Program-made: the position numbers and the translations under genes
The notes under the pieces: generated by a model
The model's database searches: none
Told to the model about the DNA's origin: nothing
The model's input: only the letters and a program-made list of their open reading frames with translations
In this document: piece after piece, positions 14,078-21,262 of the stretch
Numbering within the stretch: the stretch's first letter is position 1
Layout of the letters: the number at the start of each line of letters is the position of its first letter
DNA from: a virus
IMG/VR virus record: IMGVR_UViG_3300044638_001587
Coordinates: 1 to 27,357 of that record
Direction: 5' to 3' (one strand)
Length of the DNA: 27,357 nt

Positions 14078-14267
14078 CGTCGTCTTGCTCCATTTTTTTA
14101 GCGAGGTCTTTAAGGTACAGCTCTACAACGGTGAGGCCTCGAATCTCCCCGCATAGTTTTTGGTACTCAGAAAAATCTCTAGCTGTGCCATCGCAAAGTG
14201 CTATCTGTAGCGGTTCGCGTCTCTCATTTATGTATGAGATGGTCACACTGATTATCTTTGTGTTCAT
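14070..14267 (-). CDS. Small conserved-type phage protein, 65 aa
   Basis: A 65-residue protein that starts at ATG 14267 with a 4-base ATGA overlap with the portal stop, and ends 8 bases inside the GroES-like gene. The N-terminal half is strand-like (MNTKIISVTISYINERREPL) and the C-terminal half helical (GLTVVELYLKDLAKKMEQ), finishing in four Asp residues. Overlaps on both sides make it a convincing coupled gene. I recognise no family. It may adjust portal or chaperonin translation or be a small head factor; this is open. Confidence 0.7.
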   Translation of the reverse strand: MNTKIISVTISYINERREPLQIALCDGTARDFSEYQKLCGEIRGLTVVELYLKDLAKKMEQDDDD

Positions 14268-16762
14268 TTCTTATCCTTGCCCTTTTGTGGTGGTTTGGAT
14301 TGCTGTTGGAACATACTTTGTTCACTTTGATGAGACTGCTGCATACGCATCTTGTTCATCTCCATGCCCATACGGAAGCCTTCTACTTTCTGTTCTTTCT
14401 CATTGCGTTGTGTATCGCTTGCATGTTTCATCGCCATGTTTGCACCGGCAATTTCTTTCTGTGCATCAATACGCGCCAACTCAATTTGCATCTGCTTATC
14501 TTTAGCCTCTGCATCAAGTTTATCTTTAGCGATCTTGCGTTGTACTTCGGCCTGTTTGATCTGCAATTCTTGCATTTGCATCTGAATGATTGGGTCTTGC
14601 ATCTGTTGCTGATTCTGCTGCTGTTGAGCTTCTTGCTGATGTTGTTGCAGCAGTTGTTGTGAAGCTTGTGCAGCCATCTGAGCAATTTGTGATTCCATAT
14701 CTTCCGGTATGGTTTGCTCATCTTCATAATCAGGAATCTGCATCCCAATCTGTGATTCAATTTGTTTCTTATACTCGTAACCCAAATGCTCGTTTATGTG
14801 AGCCATCATTGCTGCTTGTAGCCCCGGTGCGTTAGGGTTTTGTTGCAGTACAGATTGAATCTTAGGGTCTTGCATAGCTGATTGATGTACAGCCATGTGC
14901 GCCTGATGATCCTGATACATAAACGCTTTAACAGGTTTACCTTTTAGGATGTCCATGTTCTCTGTAACAGGGTCGCGTGGGCGCTGGTCGTCTTGCATCG
15001 GTACAAGTTTTGCGGCGTTCTTGATACCCAACACATCTAACATCTGACGATGTAGCAGTGGTAAGTCATACAACTGAGGAGCTTGTTGTGCTAGTTGTAG
15101 TACAGCTTGGTATTGAACGACCTTTTGCGCCATAGTTGCGCTGTTAGGGTCACTAACTGGTATCACATCTACTTGGTCATAATCAGACTGTTTAATCCGA
15201 CGACCGCCTTCTTCTGGGTCGTATGCGTACTCTTCCGGTGTGTAATCACGAATAATGTCTTTTAATAGACGAAACTCTTCGTGCATTGAGTAGTGAATAC
15301 GCGCCTGAATTGCAGACATCGTCTTCAATGTTTTTTCTAAAATAGCCAGCGTAGTCCCAACTGGGGACTCAGAAGACATATCAGATACAGCGATGTTGCC
15401 AGCATTAGCAAAGTTACGACCTTCTTCAATGATCTGATTCATCAAAGACGCTAAAACTTGTGACGGTTCCTTATAGGGTAGGGGCAAGATGTTGTCCCTA
15501 ATACTTCCACTCGGGACATCGACATCTCTAAATTCTCCCGGGGTGATGGGGGTGTCATCTCCCTTGACTCGCAGTCCTCTAGATTTAAGCCCACCCGGAA
15601 GGTTCGAGAGGGTGCCTGCATCAACCAATTGACGCAGAATGGATGTGCCGGATTTGGCAAAGGCCCCAATGAGGTGGATAAGGCCAAAATTATAGAAACC
15701 AAATCCGGGGATGTATCCATAGTGTACGAAGTGTGAGCGTTTTTGTTTTAACTCGTCATCGGGTTTCCAGTTGCGACGAATTGAAAGAATTGTTTGCGTG
15801 TTTTTCTCAATCGTAACGATGTACGGAAGAGCAATGCTCGTCTCTTCTCCATCTTCATCAACGTCTTCATAGCCGGGTAAGTCGAGGTCAACTTGCATCT
15901 CAAGGATGCGATAGCGGTCGTCTGACGTGGCCCTAAAGCCAAGTTTCTCAGCAATCTTTTTCTCAACTTCCTCGATAGTATTAACCGGGTCGCCAAGATC
16001 GACGTCGAGGTAAAAACCCGCAACCTGAAGTTTCCGTAGCTCATTCTCGCTTTTCCTCATAACGTGAGTTACACGTTCTGCTGTCTTTAACGAAGTAGCG
16101 CCGTAAGGTATAACTACATCTTCAGCAGGTACAAACAACGATACCTGACGACCCCATGATGGGTCGAAATACACCTTCTTAAACGCATTACCTGCTAGAC
16201 CCAAGCCCCACAACATACGCTCATGTTCAGGACGATACTCAGGCATTTCTTCCGTTAAACGGAAGTTCATATCCGTCTGTACACGCTCCGCCGCAGCTTT
16301 CTTCTCGGGAGTTTCTTTGCCAATGATTTTAGCTTTAACCGGGCCAGCAGCGGGGAACGTCTCCATGATCGTTTCGCTCTGGAACTTAACAAGCGCTTCA
16401 GAGAGAAGAGGATGTGTAACGCCGCATGCTCCCGCCCAAGGTTCCGTTCTTTCTTCAATCTTCATCCCCAACAGATCAAGGCCGTCTACATACGTCTGTA
16501 TCCAATCCTTGCGACTAGATAGGTCTTCTTCATACGCGTCTATTAATTCACCGGCTAAAAGAGTTAGCTCGTTGTCCGGTATGTATTCAGCTAAGTTATC
16601 TTCAAAGCTTTCTTCATCCTCATCTTTCGGCTCAATTTCAATCTCTAGCCCGTCTGTTCTAAGAGTTACCGACTCTGGGTCTTCAACCTCAATCTCCAGA
16701 TCAGGCTCTAATCCTTGTGCAATGCCTTGCGGGGCTGCATAAAGTGCTTTGTCGATACTCAT
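14264..16762 (-). CDS. Portal protein
   Basis: An 832-residue protein, long for a portal and near the P22 class (725 residues). The acidic N-terminus (~20-80) is followed by a conserved-looking core: RTEPWAGACGVTHPLLSEAL at ~105-124, then KFQSETIMETFPAAGPVKAK and MLWGLGLAGNAFKKVYFDPS. These match portals of P22-like and related short-tailed phages, where a dodecamer forms the DNA channel. Residues ~630-832 are Gln/Met-rich and helical (QMQMQELQIKQAEVQRKIAK), possibly a barrel extension into the capsid. It starts at ATG 16762, 2 bases after the oxygenase gene. Adjacent terminase and scaffold genes support the call. Confidence 0.88.
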   Translation of the reverse strand: MSIDKALYAAPQGIAQGLEPDLEIEVEDPESVTLRTDGLEIEIEPKDEDEESFEDNLAEYIPDNELTLLAGELIDAYEEDLSSRKDWIQTYVDGLDLLGMKIEERTEPWAGACGVTHPLLSEALVKFQSETIMETFPAAGPVKAKIIGKETPEKKAAAERVQTDMNFRLTEEMPEYRPEHERMLWGLGLAGNAFKKVYFDPSWGRQVSLFVPAEDVVIPYGATSLKTAERVTHVMRKSENELRKLQVAGFYLDVDLGDPVNTIEEVEKKIAEKLGFRATSDDRYRILEMQVDLDLPGYEDVDEDGEETSIALPYIVTIEKNTQTILSIRRNWKPDDELKQKRSHFVHYGYIPGFGFYNFGLIHLIGAFAKSGTSILRQLVDAGTLSNLPGGLKSRGLRVKGDDTPITPGEFRDVDVPSGSIRDNILPLPYKEPSQVLASLMNQIIEEGRNFANAGNIAVSDMSSESPVGTTLAILEKTLKTMSAIQARIHYSMHEEFRLLKDIIRDYTPEEYAYDPEEGGRRIKQSDYDQVDVIPVSDPNSATMAQKVVQYQAVLQLAQQAPQLYDLPLLHRQMLDVLGIKNAAKLVPMQDDQRPRDPVTENMDILKGKPVKAFMYQDHQAHMAVHQSAMQDPKIQSVLQQNPNAPGLQAAMMAHINEHLGYEYKKQIESQIGMQIPDYEDEQTIPEDMESQIAQMAAQASQQLLQQHQQEAQQQQNQQQMQDPIIQMQMQELQIKQAEVQRKIAKDKLDAEAKDKQMQIELARIDAQKEIAGANMAMKHASDTQRNEKEQKVEGFRMGMEMNKMRMQQSHQSEQSMFQQQSKPPQKGKDKK

Positions 16763-16764
16763 CT

Positions 16765-17310
16765 TTATTCCTCGTAGAATTTATATGCCCAGCACACGGC
16801 GGTATATCTAACCCCGCTTGTTACCGGTGTTACACGGTGTTCAGCTTTCGCGTCAAACACAACTATGTCCCCCTTGTTCTTCAGGAGGTTGTCGCTTTTA
16901 TCTTTAATCTGTAGCAGCCCACCCTCAAACTCTGATGGGTCATTTAAGAGCATCACTAACGATACTGCTCTAACCATGCCGTTTTTGGGCGGAAGCACGT
17001 CGTTATGCCACATGTAATGCCCACCTTCGCCGTATCTTATTACTTGAACTATGTCAAAGTCACATATAGAGCCTGCCCACTGCCCGTTCACATTACCGTC
17101 TACTAAGTAATTCTTACACACCGAGCCAAGCGGTGACATCAAGTCTTGCGACACAATACTAGCCCTGCGTAGTACCTTAGTTACTTCCGCTCCTGTGTCT
17201 TTATATATAGTGGCGTCTTGCGCCACAGACCAATCTATTGAGCCTTTAACGTAGTTACAAAACTCCCGTGGCATGGCCTTCTCGTAGTACATACAGGTGA
17301 GGTTGCTCAT
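16765..17310 (-). CDS. 2-oxoglutarate/Fe(II)-dependent oxygenase (prolyl-hydroxylase-like)
   Basis: A 181-residue enzyme. I use ATG 17310, one base after the terminase TAA; an upstream ATG at 17367 would overlap the terminase by 56 bases. The double-stranded beta-helix signature is intact: YGEGGHYMWHND supplies H102 and D104 (HxD), EHRVTPV supplies H158, and GVRYTAVCWA supplies R168, which should bind 2-oxoglutarate. GDIVVFDAKAEHRV is typical of the prolyl 4-hydroxylase/PKHD group. It would hydroxylate a protein side chain or other substrate using O2, Fe(II) and 2-oxoglutarate. Its position between terminase and portal suggests a virion or host-protein target, unknown here. Confidence 0.85.
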   Translation of the reverse strand: MSNLTCMYYEKAMPREFCNYVKGSIDWSVAQDATIYKDTGAEVTKVLRRASIVSQDLMSPLGSVCKNYLVDGNVNGQWAGSICDFDIVQVIRYGEGGHYMWHNDVLPPKNGMVRAVSLVMLLNDPSEFEGGLLQIKDKSDNLLKNKGDIVVFDAKAEHRVTPVTSGVRYTAVCWAYKFYEE

Positions 17311-17311
17311 A

Positions 17312-18826
17312 TTAATAGTAGGCCGCAGTTCTGCGGCGTCTAAATACAGGTATCTCGTCTGCCTCATCGCTTGGCAATTTAATAAAGCCTCCTTGCCTAA
17401 AACGAAGTAACGCTAGGGTTGTCGAGTCAACTAAGTCATCGTTCATACCTGACGGGAAGTCATTGCACTCCTCAACTACCTCCATCGCCCATCGCTTGTA
17501 TGGTGCCCACACAATTCCTGAACGGAACAAGTCAGACACCGCATTAACTCGGCTCACCTTATCTTGGCCTTTGCCCGGGGTAAACTCACCAACCGGTATG
17601 CCCATACGCCTAAACTCTTGGAATAACACTGATCCAGAAGACTTTTTCTCCACGATAAACGCATCGGGTTGCCACTCTTTGTATTCTTCTAGTACTAACG
17701 CTTTTAAATCAGGGTACTCCATGCGCTTCTTAATGCTGTTTAATAAGATAATCGCGTGATTATTAGTCTCTTCGTTGTAGAACACGCCCCATGTAGTTAG
17801 TGCGTTAAAGTCGGCACGGGTATTAGCTTCTTGGGCAGCGTCTAGCGCCATAATAATAAATTCGCAATGTGGTGGGTCTTCTTCTTCCCAGACTTTCCAC
17901 CACTCTTTCTTAATTAAGGCTCCTTCTTCCGACGTTGGCTGCTGCATGTACTGTGCATTCCAGTATCGAATATCCAGTGATGCCTTTTTCGCCAGCAACT
18001 CTTCAAGCGACCAAAATTCGGGCCAGAGAGGTTGTTCTTCTTCGGTAATGGCGGGGAACTGGACGACTTCCCACTCGTCAACTCCCTCAATGCGCTCCAT
18101 CTGCGTAACAATTTGTCCAGTAAGGTCAAGTTTGCTCCACCGTGTCATTACTACAATGATTGCGCCGCCCGGCATGAGACGCTGGATTGGGCCGCTCTGA
18201 AACCATTCCCATGCTGGTAGAAACACCTCTGGTCTTCCAAGCTTGGCTTCTTGTTCAGAATGCGGATCGTCAATGATGAACAAATCAGCGCCACGACCAG
18301 CCAAAGCACCACCCACACCGATGGCGAAATACTCTCCACTAAAGTTAGTACCCCACCTTGACGCCGATTTCGAGTCCGATTGAAGCTCAATCTGCGGAAA
18401 AATGTCACGATATGCCTCCGATCCGACCAAATTTCGCACCCTACGACCAAACTGAACCGCCAAATCAGCCGTGTGGGAGGCCATAATCACCTTTTTCTGG
18501 GGGTATTTACCCAAAAACCACGCTGGTGCTAGATAAGATATGAGTTCTGACTTGCCGTGACGGGGGGCGATGTTCACAATCACCCGTTTTTTCTTGCCAG
18601 CGGCTATTTCTTCAAAGATTCTTGCCAGTTTATAGTGGTGTGGCCCCACTTTGTAACCCGGATAGACATGTTTTACGAAATCTAGGAACGATTCTCGCCC
18701 CATTTTCTGAGCTACATCGGACTGATACCGCTTTAAAAGCTCCGCAACACGCCTTTTCTGCTTATCAGGCATGGTTGGCAGGGCTTCTTTGAGCTTAAAA
18801 ATGTCTTCTGAGGTTAGATTACTCAC
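17312..18826 (-). CDS. terL: Terminase large subunit
   Basis: The packaging motor ATPase and headful or site-specific nuclease. Walker A lies in VIVNIAPRHGKSELI, Walker B in GRGADLFIIDDPHSEQ, and a conserved VGGALAGRG segment precedes it. The C-terminal RNase H-type nuclease shows IIMALDAAQEAN (first Asp), PDAFIVEKKSSG and NDDLVDSTTLALL (late Asp cluster). I choose GTG 18826, 8 bases inside the end of the upstream gene, with GAGAG 7 bases before it. A TTG at 18847 would add seven residues. The size (504-511 residues) is normal for the family. Confidence 0.92.
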   Translation of the reverse strand: MSNLTSEDIFKLKEALPTMPDKQKRRVAELLKRYQSDVAQKMGRESFLDFVKHVYPGYKVGPHHYKLARIFEEIAAGKKKRVIVNIAPRHGKSELISYLAPAWFLGKYPQKKVIMASHTADLAVQFGRRVRNLVGSEAYRDIFPQIELQSDSKSASRWGTNFSGEYFAIGVGGALAGRGADLFIIDDPHSEQEAKLGRPEVFLPAWEWFQSGPIQRLMPGGAIIVVMTRWSKLDLTGQIVTQMERIEGVDEWEVVQFPAITEEEQPLWPEFWSLEELLAKKASLDIRYWNAQYMQQPTSEEGALIKKEWWKVWEEEDPPHCEFIIMALDAAQEANTRADFNALTTWGVFYNEETNNHAIILLNSIKKRMEYPDLKALVLEEYKEWQPDAFIVEKKSSGSVLFQEFRRMGIPVGEFTPGKGQDKVSRVNAVSDLFRSGIVWAPYKRWAMEVVEECNDFPSGMNDDLVDSTTLALLRFRQGGFIKLPSDEADEIPVFRRRRTAAYY

Positions 18827-19373
18827 TTTTTGACTCTCTAAACTCAACTTCTAGCACTTGTTCCTGTAGTACTTCTAGTGTCTGGAGTAGCTCTTTCTCG
18901 ACTTCCTCAATAGGCTGTATCTTTACAGTCATCTCTGTACGCTTCTTAAACGCATCGACGCCGTCTACCTCGCCTAATTTAGCAATAGCTGAAATCCTTG
19001 CCTTAGAGTCTTTGGCGTTCTCTATCTCGGATACGAGTTTGTTTACTACATATAGTTTTAGATCGGAGAGTTCCTCGACGATCATGCAGTTCGATTGGGC
19101 GACCATACCTGCAAGGTAGGCCATCACTTCATTGGGGTATTTAGCAAACTCCGGGCGGTGCGCCGGGTTCGTCATCATCTGCTTTGCCACTTCTCGGGCA
19201 ACCTCCATGTGTTCTGGAGTAGGTTCTATCGGGGTGTCATTAAGGTCTGCCACTAACTTAATAGTGCGCGCCCGCATTTCTAATTCTTCGTGCGGCGACA
19301 GTTGTGGCATAGCTTCAAAAGCTGAAGCTGGTAGAGGTATATCTTCATCGATGTTCGGGACAATCACATTCAT
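18819..19373 (-). CDS. Terminase small subunit candidate
   Basis: A 184-residue, mostly helical, acidic protein directly upstream of and overlapping the large terminase gene, the usual place for the DNA-recognition subunit. The segment DSKARISAIAKLGEVDGVDA with FKKRTEMTVKIQPIEEVEKE resembles the oligomerisation and C-terminal part of many small terminases. No obvious N-terminal helix-turn-helix is seen, and residues ~85-130 look like a helical bundle. It is the first gene of the late operon: ATG 19373 follows AGGAAGCCCA, with a sigma70-like promoter about 25 bases further upstream. Family assignment is by position and pattern. Confidence 0.68.
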   Translation of the reverse strand: MNVIVPNIDEDIPLPASAFEAMPQLSPHEELEMRARTIKLVADLNDTPIEPTPEHMEVAREVAKQMMTNPAHRPEFAKYPNEVMAYLAGMVAQSNCMIVEELSDLKLYVVNKLVSEIENAKDSKARISAIAKLGEVDGVDAFKKRTEMTVKIQPIEEVEKELLQTLEVLQEQVLEVEFRESKSE

Positions 19374-19403
19374 TGGGCTTCCTGTGGCCTATGTGATTTT
19401 CGG

Positions 19404-19431
19404 ACTATATCATGAAATATTGATTTTGCAA
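19404..19431 (-). promoter_or_regulatory. Late-operon promoter, sigma70-like
   Basis: On the minus strand: TTGCAA (19431-19426), a 16-bp spacer, then TATAGT (19409-19404). The predicted start near 19397 gives a leader of about 24 nt before the small terminase gene. It is the only plausible promoter I found upstream of the late operon. Confidence 0.5.
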
Positions 19432-19755
19432 TAGGGGAGGTTGGGACTCCTACCCGGGGGGTGTTTTGCAGATGGGAGTGCTGTAAGTGGTGATTTCAAT
19501 CGTATGGGGGTGGGGTATGAATATATTTAATGATGGTAATGTTAAGGTCGAGTACTAAATATTTTTTTGGACATTTTGGACAAGTAATAATAAGTATAGT
19601 TTAGAAATGGCGACTTTCTGGGGGGAGTAATAATAAATGTAGTCTGGATTTTGAAAAATGATGGGGTTATTTGTGCATCTCTTGGGGTGAGGGGTGAGCG
19701 ATGGTACCTAATGCCAAAAGGGGGGGTGGGGGGCGCGGGGGGTCACCCCCAAAAC

Positions 19756-19785
19756 TTGCTTTTTGTACTGGACATCAGCTATAAC
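19756..19785 (+). promoter_or_regulatory. Early promoter 1, sigma70-like
   Basis: TTGCTT (19756-19761), an 18-bp spacer, and TATAAC (19780-19785) inside TCAGCTATAACT. The same arrangement (N18, TCAGGTATAACT) recurs at the promoter near 20440, which supports both. A small hairpin (GCGAT-GTGC-ATCGC, 19799-19812) lies in the leader. Confidence 0.5.
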
Positions 19786-19830
19786 TTAATTATGCGAGGC
19801 GATGTGCATCGCTATAACAGAAAGGCTTAT

Positions 19831-20040
19831 ATGAAATACCTAATCAAGTTGTTGCAGCGGATTGAAACCACATGGTTCTTCTTTACTAGATACATGATCT
19901 GCATTCAGTGGCGCACCGTGAAGCAGACCAAGTTCTTTAAGACGTATGACGAAGCGTTGGAATGGTCTACTGGTTATCCAGTAGATGCAACGGTAATGAT
20001 AGGTAAGCGCGGCAGGATGTTAGCCGCACGCTATAAGTAA
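19831..20040 (+). CDS. Small basic early phage protein, 69 aa
   Basis: A 69-residue basic protein starting at ATG 19831, preceded by CAGAAAGGCTTAT. The reading frame stays open back to 19651, but that stretch is the G-rich tract and gives an unlikely Gly-rich sequence, so I exclude it. The protein has a helical N-terminus (MKYLIKLLQRIETTWFFFTR), aromatic and basic patches (QTKFFKTYDEALEWSTGYP), and a basic end (MIGKRGRMLAARYK). No family is recognised. As the first early gene it is a candidate host-takeover factor by position only. Confidence 0.65.
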   Translation: MKYLIKLLQRIETTWFFFTRYMICIQWRTVKQTKFFKTYDEALEWSTGYPVDATVMIGKRGRMLAARYK

Positions 20041-20048
20041 GACGGTAA

Positions 20049-20069
20049 GGGGACTGCCGCTCAGTCCCC
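20049..20069 (+). promoter_or_regulatory. Intercistronic hairpin
   Basis: A 7-bp perfect stem (GGGGACT / AGTCCCC) with a 7-nt loop between two early genes. Only ATCTTT follows and not a clean T-run, so it may be a weak terminator, an RNA processing or stability element, or an attenuator. Confidence 0.55.
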
Positions 20070-20089
20070 ATCTTTAGAAAGGTAGCAAG

Positions 20090-20290
20090 ATGAAACCACT
20101 ATTCAAGCATGACTGCACTAAGTGCAAGTTCATTGGTAATGTGTATGTAGAAGAGAGTAACAAGCGGATTGAAGCTGATCTATGGAAGAGCTGTGTCATT
20201 GGTGCTGATAGCTTTATCTTACGCTACTCAGAGGACGGGTCAGACTACAGCTGCTTCTCTAAAGAGTATCTATATAGATACTTGTACTAA
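20090..20290 (+). CDS. Small early phage protein, 66 aa
   Basis: A 66-residue protein starting at ATG 20090 behind AGAAAGGTAGCAAG. The N-terminus holds a CxxC pair (HDCTKCKFIGNVYV), and single Cys residues recur later, so a metal site is possible but not demonstrated. The rest is polar with many aromatic residues and ends SKEYLYRYLY. A strong terminator follows its stop by a few bases, so it is the last gene of the first early unit. No known family or function. Confidence 0.65.
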   Translation: MKPLFKHDCTKCKFIGNVYVEESNKRIEADLWKSCVIGADSFILRYSEDGSDYSCFSKEYLYRYLY

Positions 20291-20295
20291 CCTCG

Positions 20296-20315
20296 GGGGC
20301 TTCGGCCCCTTTTTT
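20296..20315 (+). terminator. Intrinsic terminator of the first early unit
   Basis: A perfect GGGGC-TTCG-GCCCC stem-loop (UUCG tetraloop) followed by six T residues, 5 bases after the stop of the 66-residue gene. Confidence 0.92.
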
Positions 20316-20326
20316 GTGCCCACTGT

Positions 20327-20409
20327 TTTGAAACCAGTTATGTCGTCGCGCGTGCATGGGCGCGTGCGTGTGGGCAAGCGGATTAAATAACAATTCACCT
20401 ATAGGTGAA
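20327..20409 (+). repeat. Duplicated intergenic module, copy A
   Basis: Starts with TTTGAAACCAGTT (20327-20339), continues with a CG-rich block and GCAAGCGGATTAAATAA, and ends in a palindrome. A second copy occurs at 21186-21262, again just after a terminator, with the identical 13-mer, a CG-rich block, CAAGCTCGTTAAATAA and a palindrome of the same frame. Confidence 0.75.
20394..20409. promoter_or_regulatory. 16-bp palindrome, operator candidate O1
   Basis: TTCACCTATAGGTGAA, a perfect 8+8 inverted repeat lying 3 bases before the -35 of the promoter at 20413. Related sites: 21247-21262, 21856-21871 and a degenerate one at 24951-24966. A repressor or activator site is the simplest reading. Confidence 0.6.
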
Positions 20410-20412
20410 AAC

Positions 20413-20442
20413 TTGATTAGTGAGCGCAATTTCAGGTATAAC
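20413..20442 (+). promoter_or_regulatory. Early promoter 2, sigma70-like
   Basis: TTGATT (20413-20418), an 18-bp spacer, and TATAAC (20437-20442). The -10 lies in TTCAGGTATAACT, which also looks like half of the palindromic operator (TTCAGGTATA), so a regulator of the O1 type could cover this promoter. Confidence 0.55.
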
Positions 20443-20490
20443 TATTCTACCGGATGCAATTTCGCACCGGCTTTTCGAAAGGTTGACATC

Positions 20491-21138
20491 ATGTCAAAAA
20501 CAAAATCAGTTGTAGAATTACAGTCCTATAAATCATTATCGGACTTTGGTTATAACGTCGCAAAACGTGCGGATGCAGTACGTGCGGATGGTGCATGGGC
20601 GCTTGATAACATTGTAGGCTTTCCAGAGGATATTTCACCTGAAGCAAGGGTTGAATTGAATGAAGGCTTTCGTCAACGCGCAAGTGAGTTGCCTAAGTAC
20701 GCCGAAATCGTTTACGGTGTAGTAGATGGAAACGTAATTCCATTATCGCAATTGTCGGGCGATGCACCGAAAGAACAATTCAAGGTCAACGTCGCAATGG
20801 TATTTTCATTCAGCCAACAGCAAATTGGTGCAATGAAAAGCGATGACCCAGCCAAGTATCGCGTGATTTATGATTTGCGTGATCGCGTAAATAAATATTG
20901 TTCTGGCAGGTTAGCTGATTTAAAACTAGCAGCTAAGAAAGTATTACGCGAAAGAAATCCAGAATCGCAAACAAGAGCGGCAACATTATCTTTTGGTGAA
21001 TTCATTGAAAAGACTCTCGACACAATGAAAACGCGATGCAAGTCTGCAGAAGCAAGGGGTAATGACCCAACTGCTAACAGCAGAGCATTAGAAAATGCAA
21101 TCATAGCCTTCAAGGTAAAGCTTGAAGTAACTAAGTAA
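20491..21138 (+). CDS. Early phage protein of unknown function, 215 aa
   Basis: A 215-residue mainly helical protein. I start it at ATG 20491, with CGAAAGG 8 bases upstream; the open frame extends to 20356, but that stretch covers the palindrome and promoter. The N-terminal half has LSDFGYNVAKRADAVRADGA and the middle FSFSQQQIGAMKSDDPAKYR. The C-terminal half is basic and helical (ADLKLAAKKVLRERNPESQT) with CKSAEARGNDPTANSRALEN at the end. No helix-turn-helix or catalytic motif stands out. It is a one-gene unit with its own promoter and terminator, flanked by two operator-like palindromes, so it may be a regulator or a DNA-associated protein. This is inference. Confidence 0.7.
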   Translation: MSKTKSVVELQSYKSLSDFGYNVAKRADAVRADGAWALDNIVGFPEDISPEARVELNEGFRQRASELPKYAEIVYGVVDGNVIPLSQLSGDAPKEQFKVNVAMVFSFSQQQIGAMKSDDPAKYRVIYDLRDRVNKYCSGRLADLKLAAKKVLRERNPESQTRAATLSFGEFIEKTLDTMKTRCKSAEARGNDPTANSRALENAIIAFKVKLEVTK

Positions 21139-21144
21139 TACCCG

Positions 21145-21175
21145 AAACCCTAGCCGAAAGGCTAGGGTTTTTTTT
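21145..21175 (+). terminator. Intrinsic terminator after the 215-residue gene
   Basis: CCCTAGCC-GAAA-GGCTAGGG with an extra three A/T pairs on the stem and eight T residues after it, beginning 6 bases after the stop codon. A textbook Rho-independent terminator. Confidence 0.94.
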
Positions 21176-21185
21176 CGCCCTGCGA

Positions 21186-21262
21186 TTTGAAACCAGTTGT
21201 TAGTTATCGCGCGCGCTCGGGCGCGAGCAAGCTCGTTAAATAAGACTTCAGGTATACCTGAA
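21186..21262 (+). repeat. Duplicated intergenic module, copy B, with palindrome O2
   Basis: TTTGAAACCAGTT at 21186-21198, a CG-rich block, CAAGCTCGTTAAATAA, and at 21247-21262 the perfect palindrome TTCAGGTATACCTGAA. Compared with copy A, the palindrome core has CC/GG exchanged on both sides, so symmetry is kept although the bases differ. Confidence 0.75.

Larger units (their letters stand above)
19374..19830. other. Divergent intergenic region with G-run tract
   Basis: 457 bp without a convincing gene, between leftward late and rightward early genes. It holds ten runs of four or more G on the plus strand (including 19456-19461, 19506-19510, 19512-19515, 19620-19625 and 19663-19666). They end in a dense tract at 19720-19742 with runs of 7, 6 and 6 G, followed by CCCCC at 19746-19750 that could pair with the last run. 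An imperfect 18-bp direct repeat (AGTAATAATAAGTATAGT) lies at 19583 and 19626. The late promoter lies at the left end and an early promoter at the right. A packaging-initiation site next to the small terminase gene is possible. Confidence 0.7.

Noticed and set aside
17311-17367. Longer start for the oxygenase at ATG 17367
   Set aside because: It would overlap the large terminase by 56 bases; ATG 17310 directly follows the terminase stop.
19651-19830. N-terminal extension of the 69-residue early gene
   Set aside because: It would pass through the G-run tract and over the promoter, giving a Gly-rich sequence without a ribosome site; ATG 19831 has GAAAGG in place.
20356-20490. N-terminal extension of the 215-residue gene
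   Set aside because: It covers the palindrome, the promoter and the leader; ATG 20491 has a good ribosome site.
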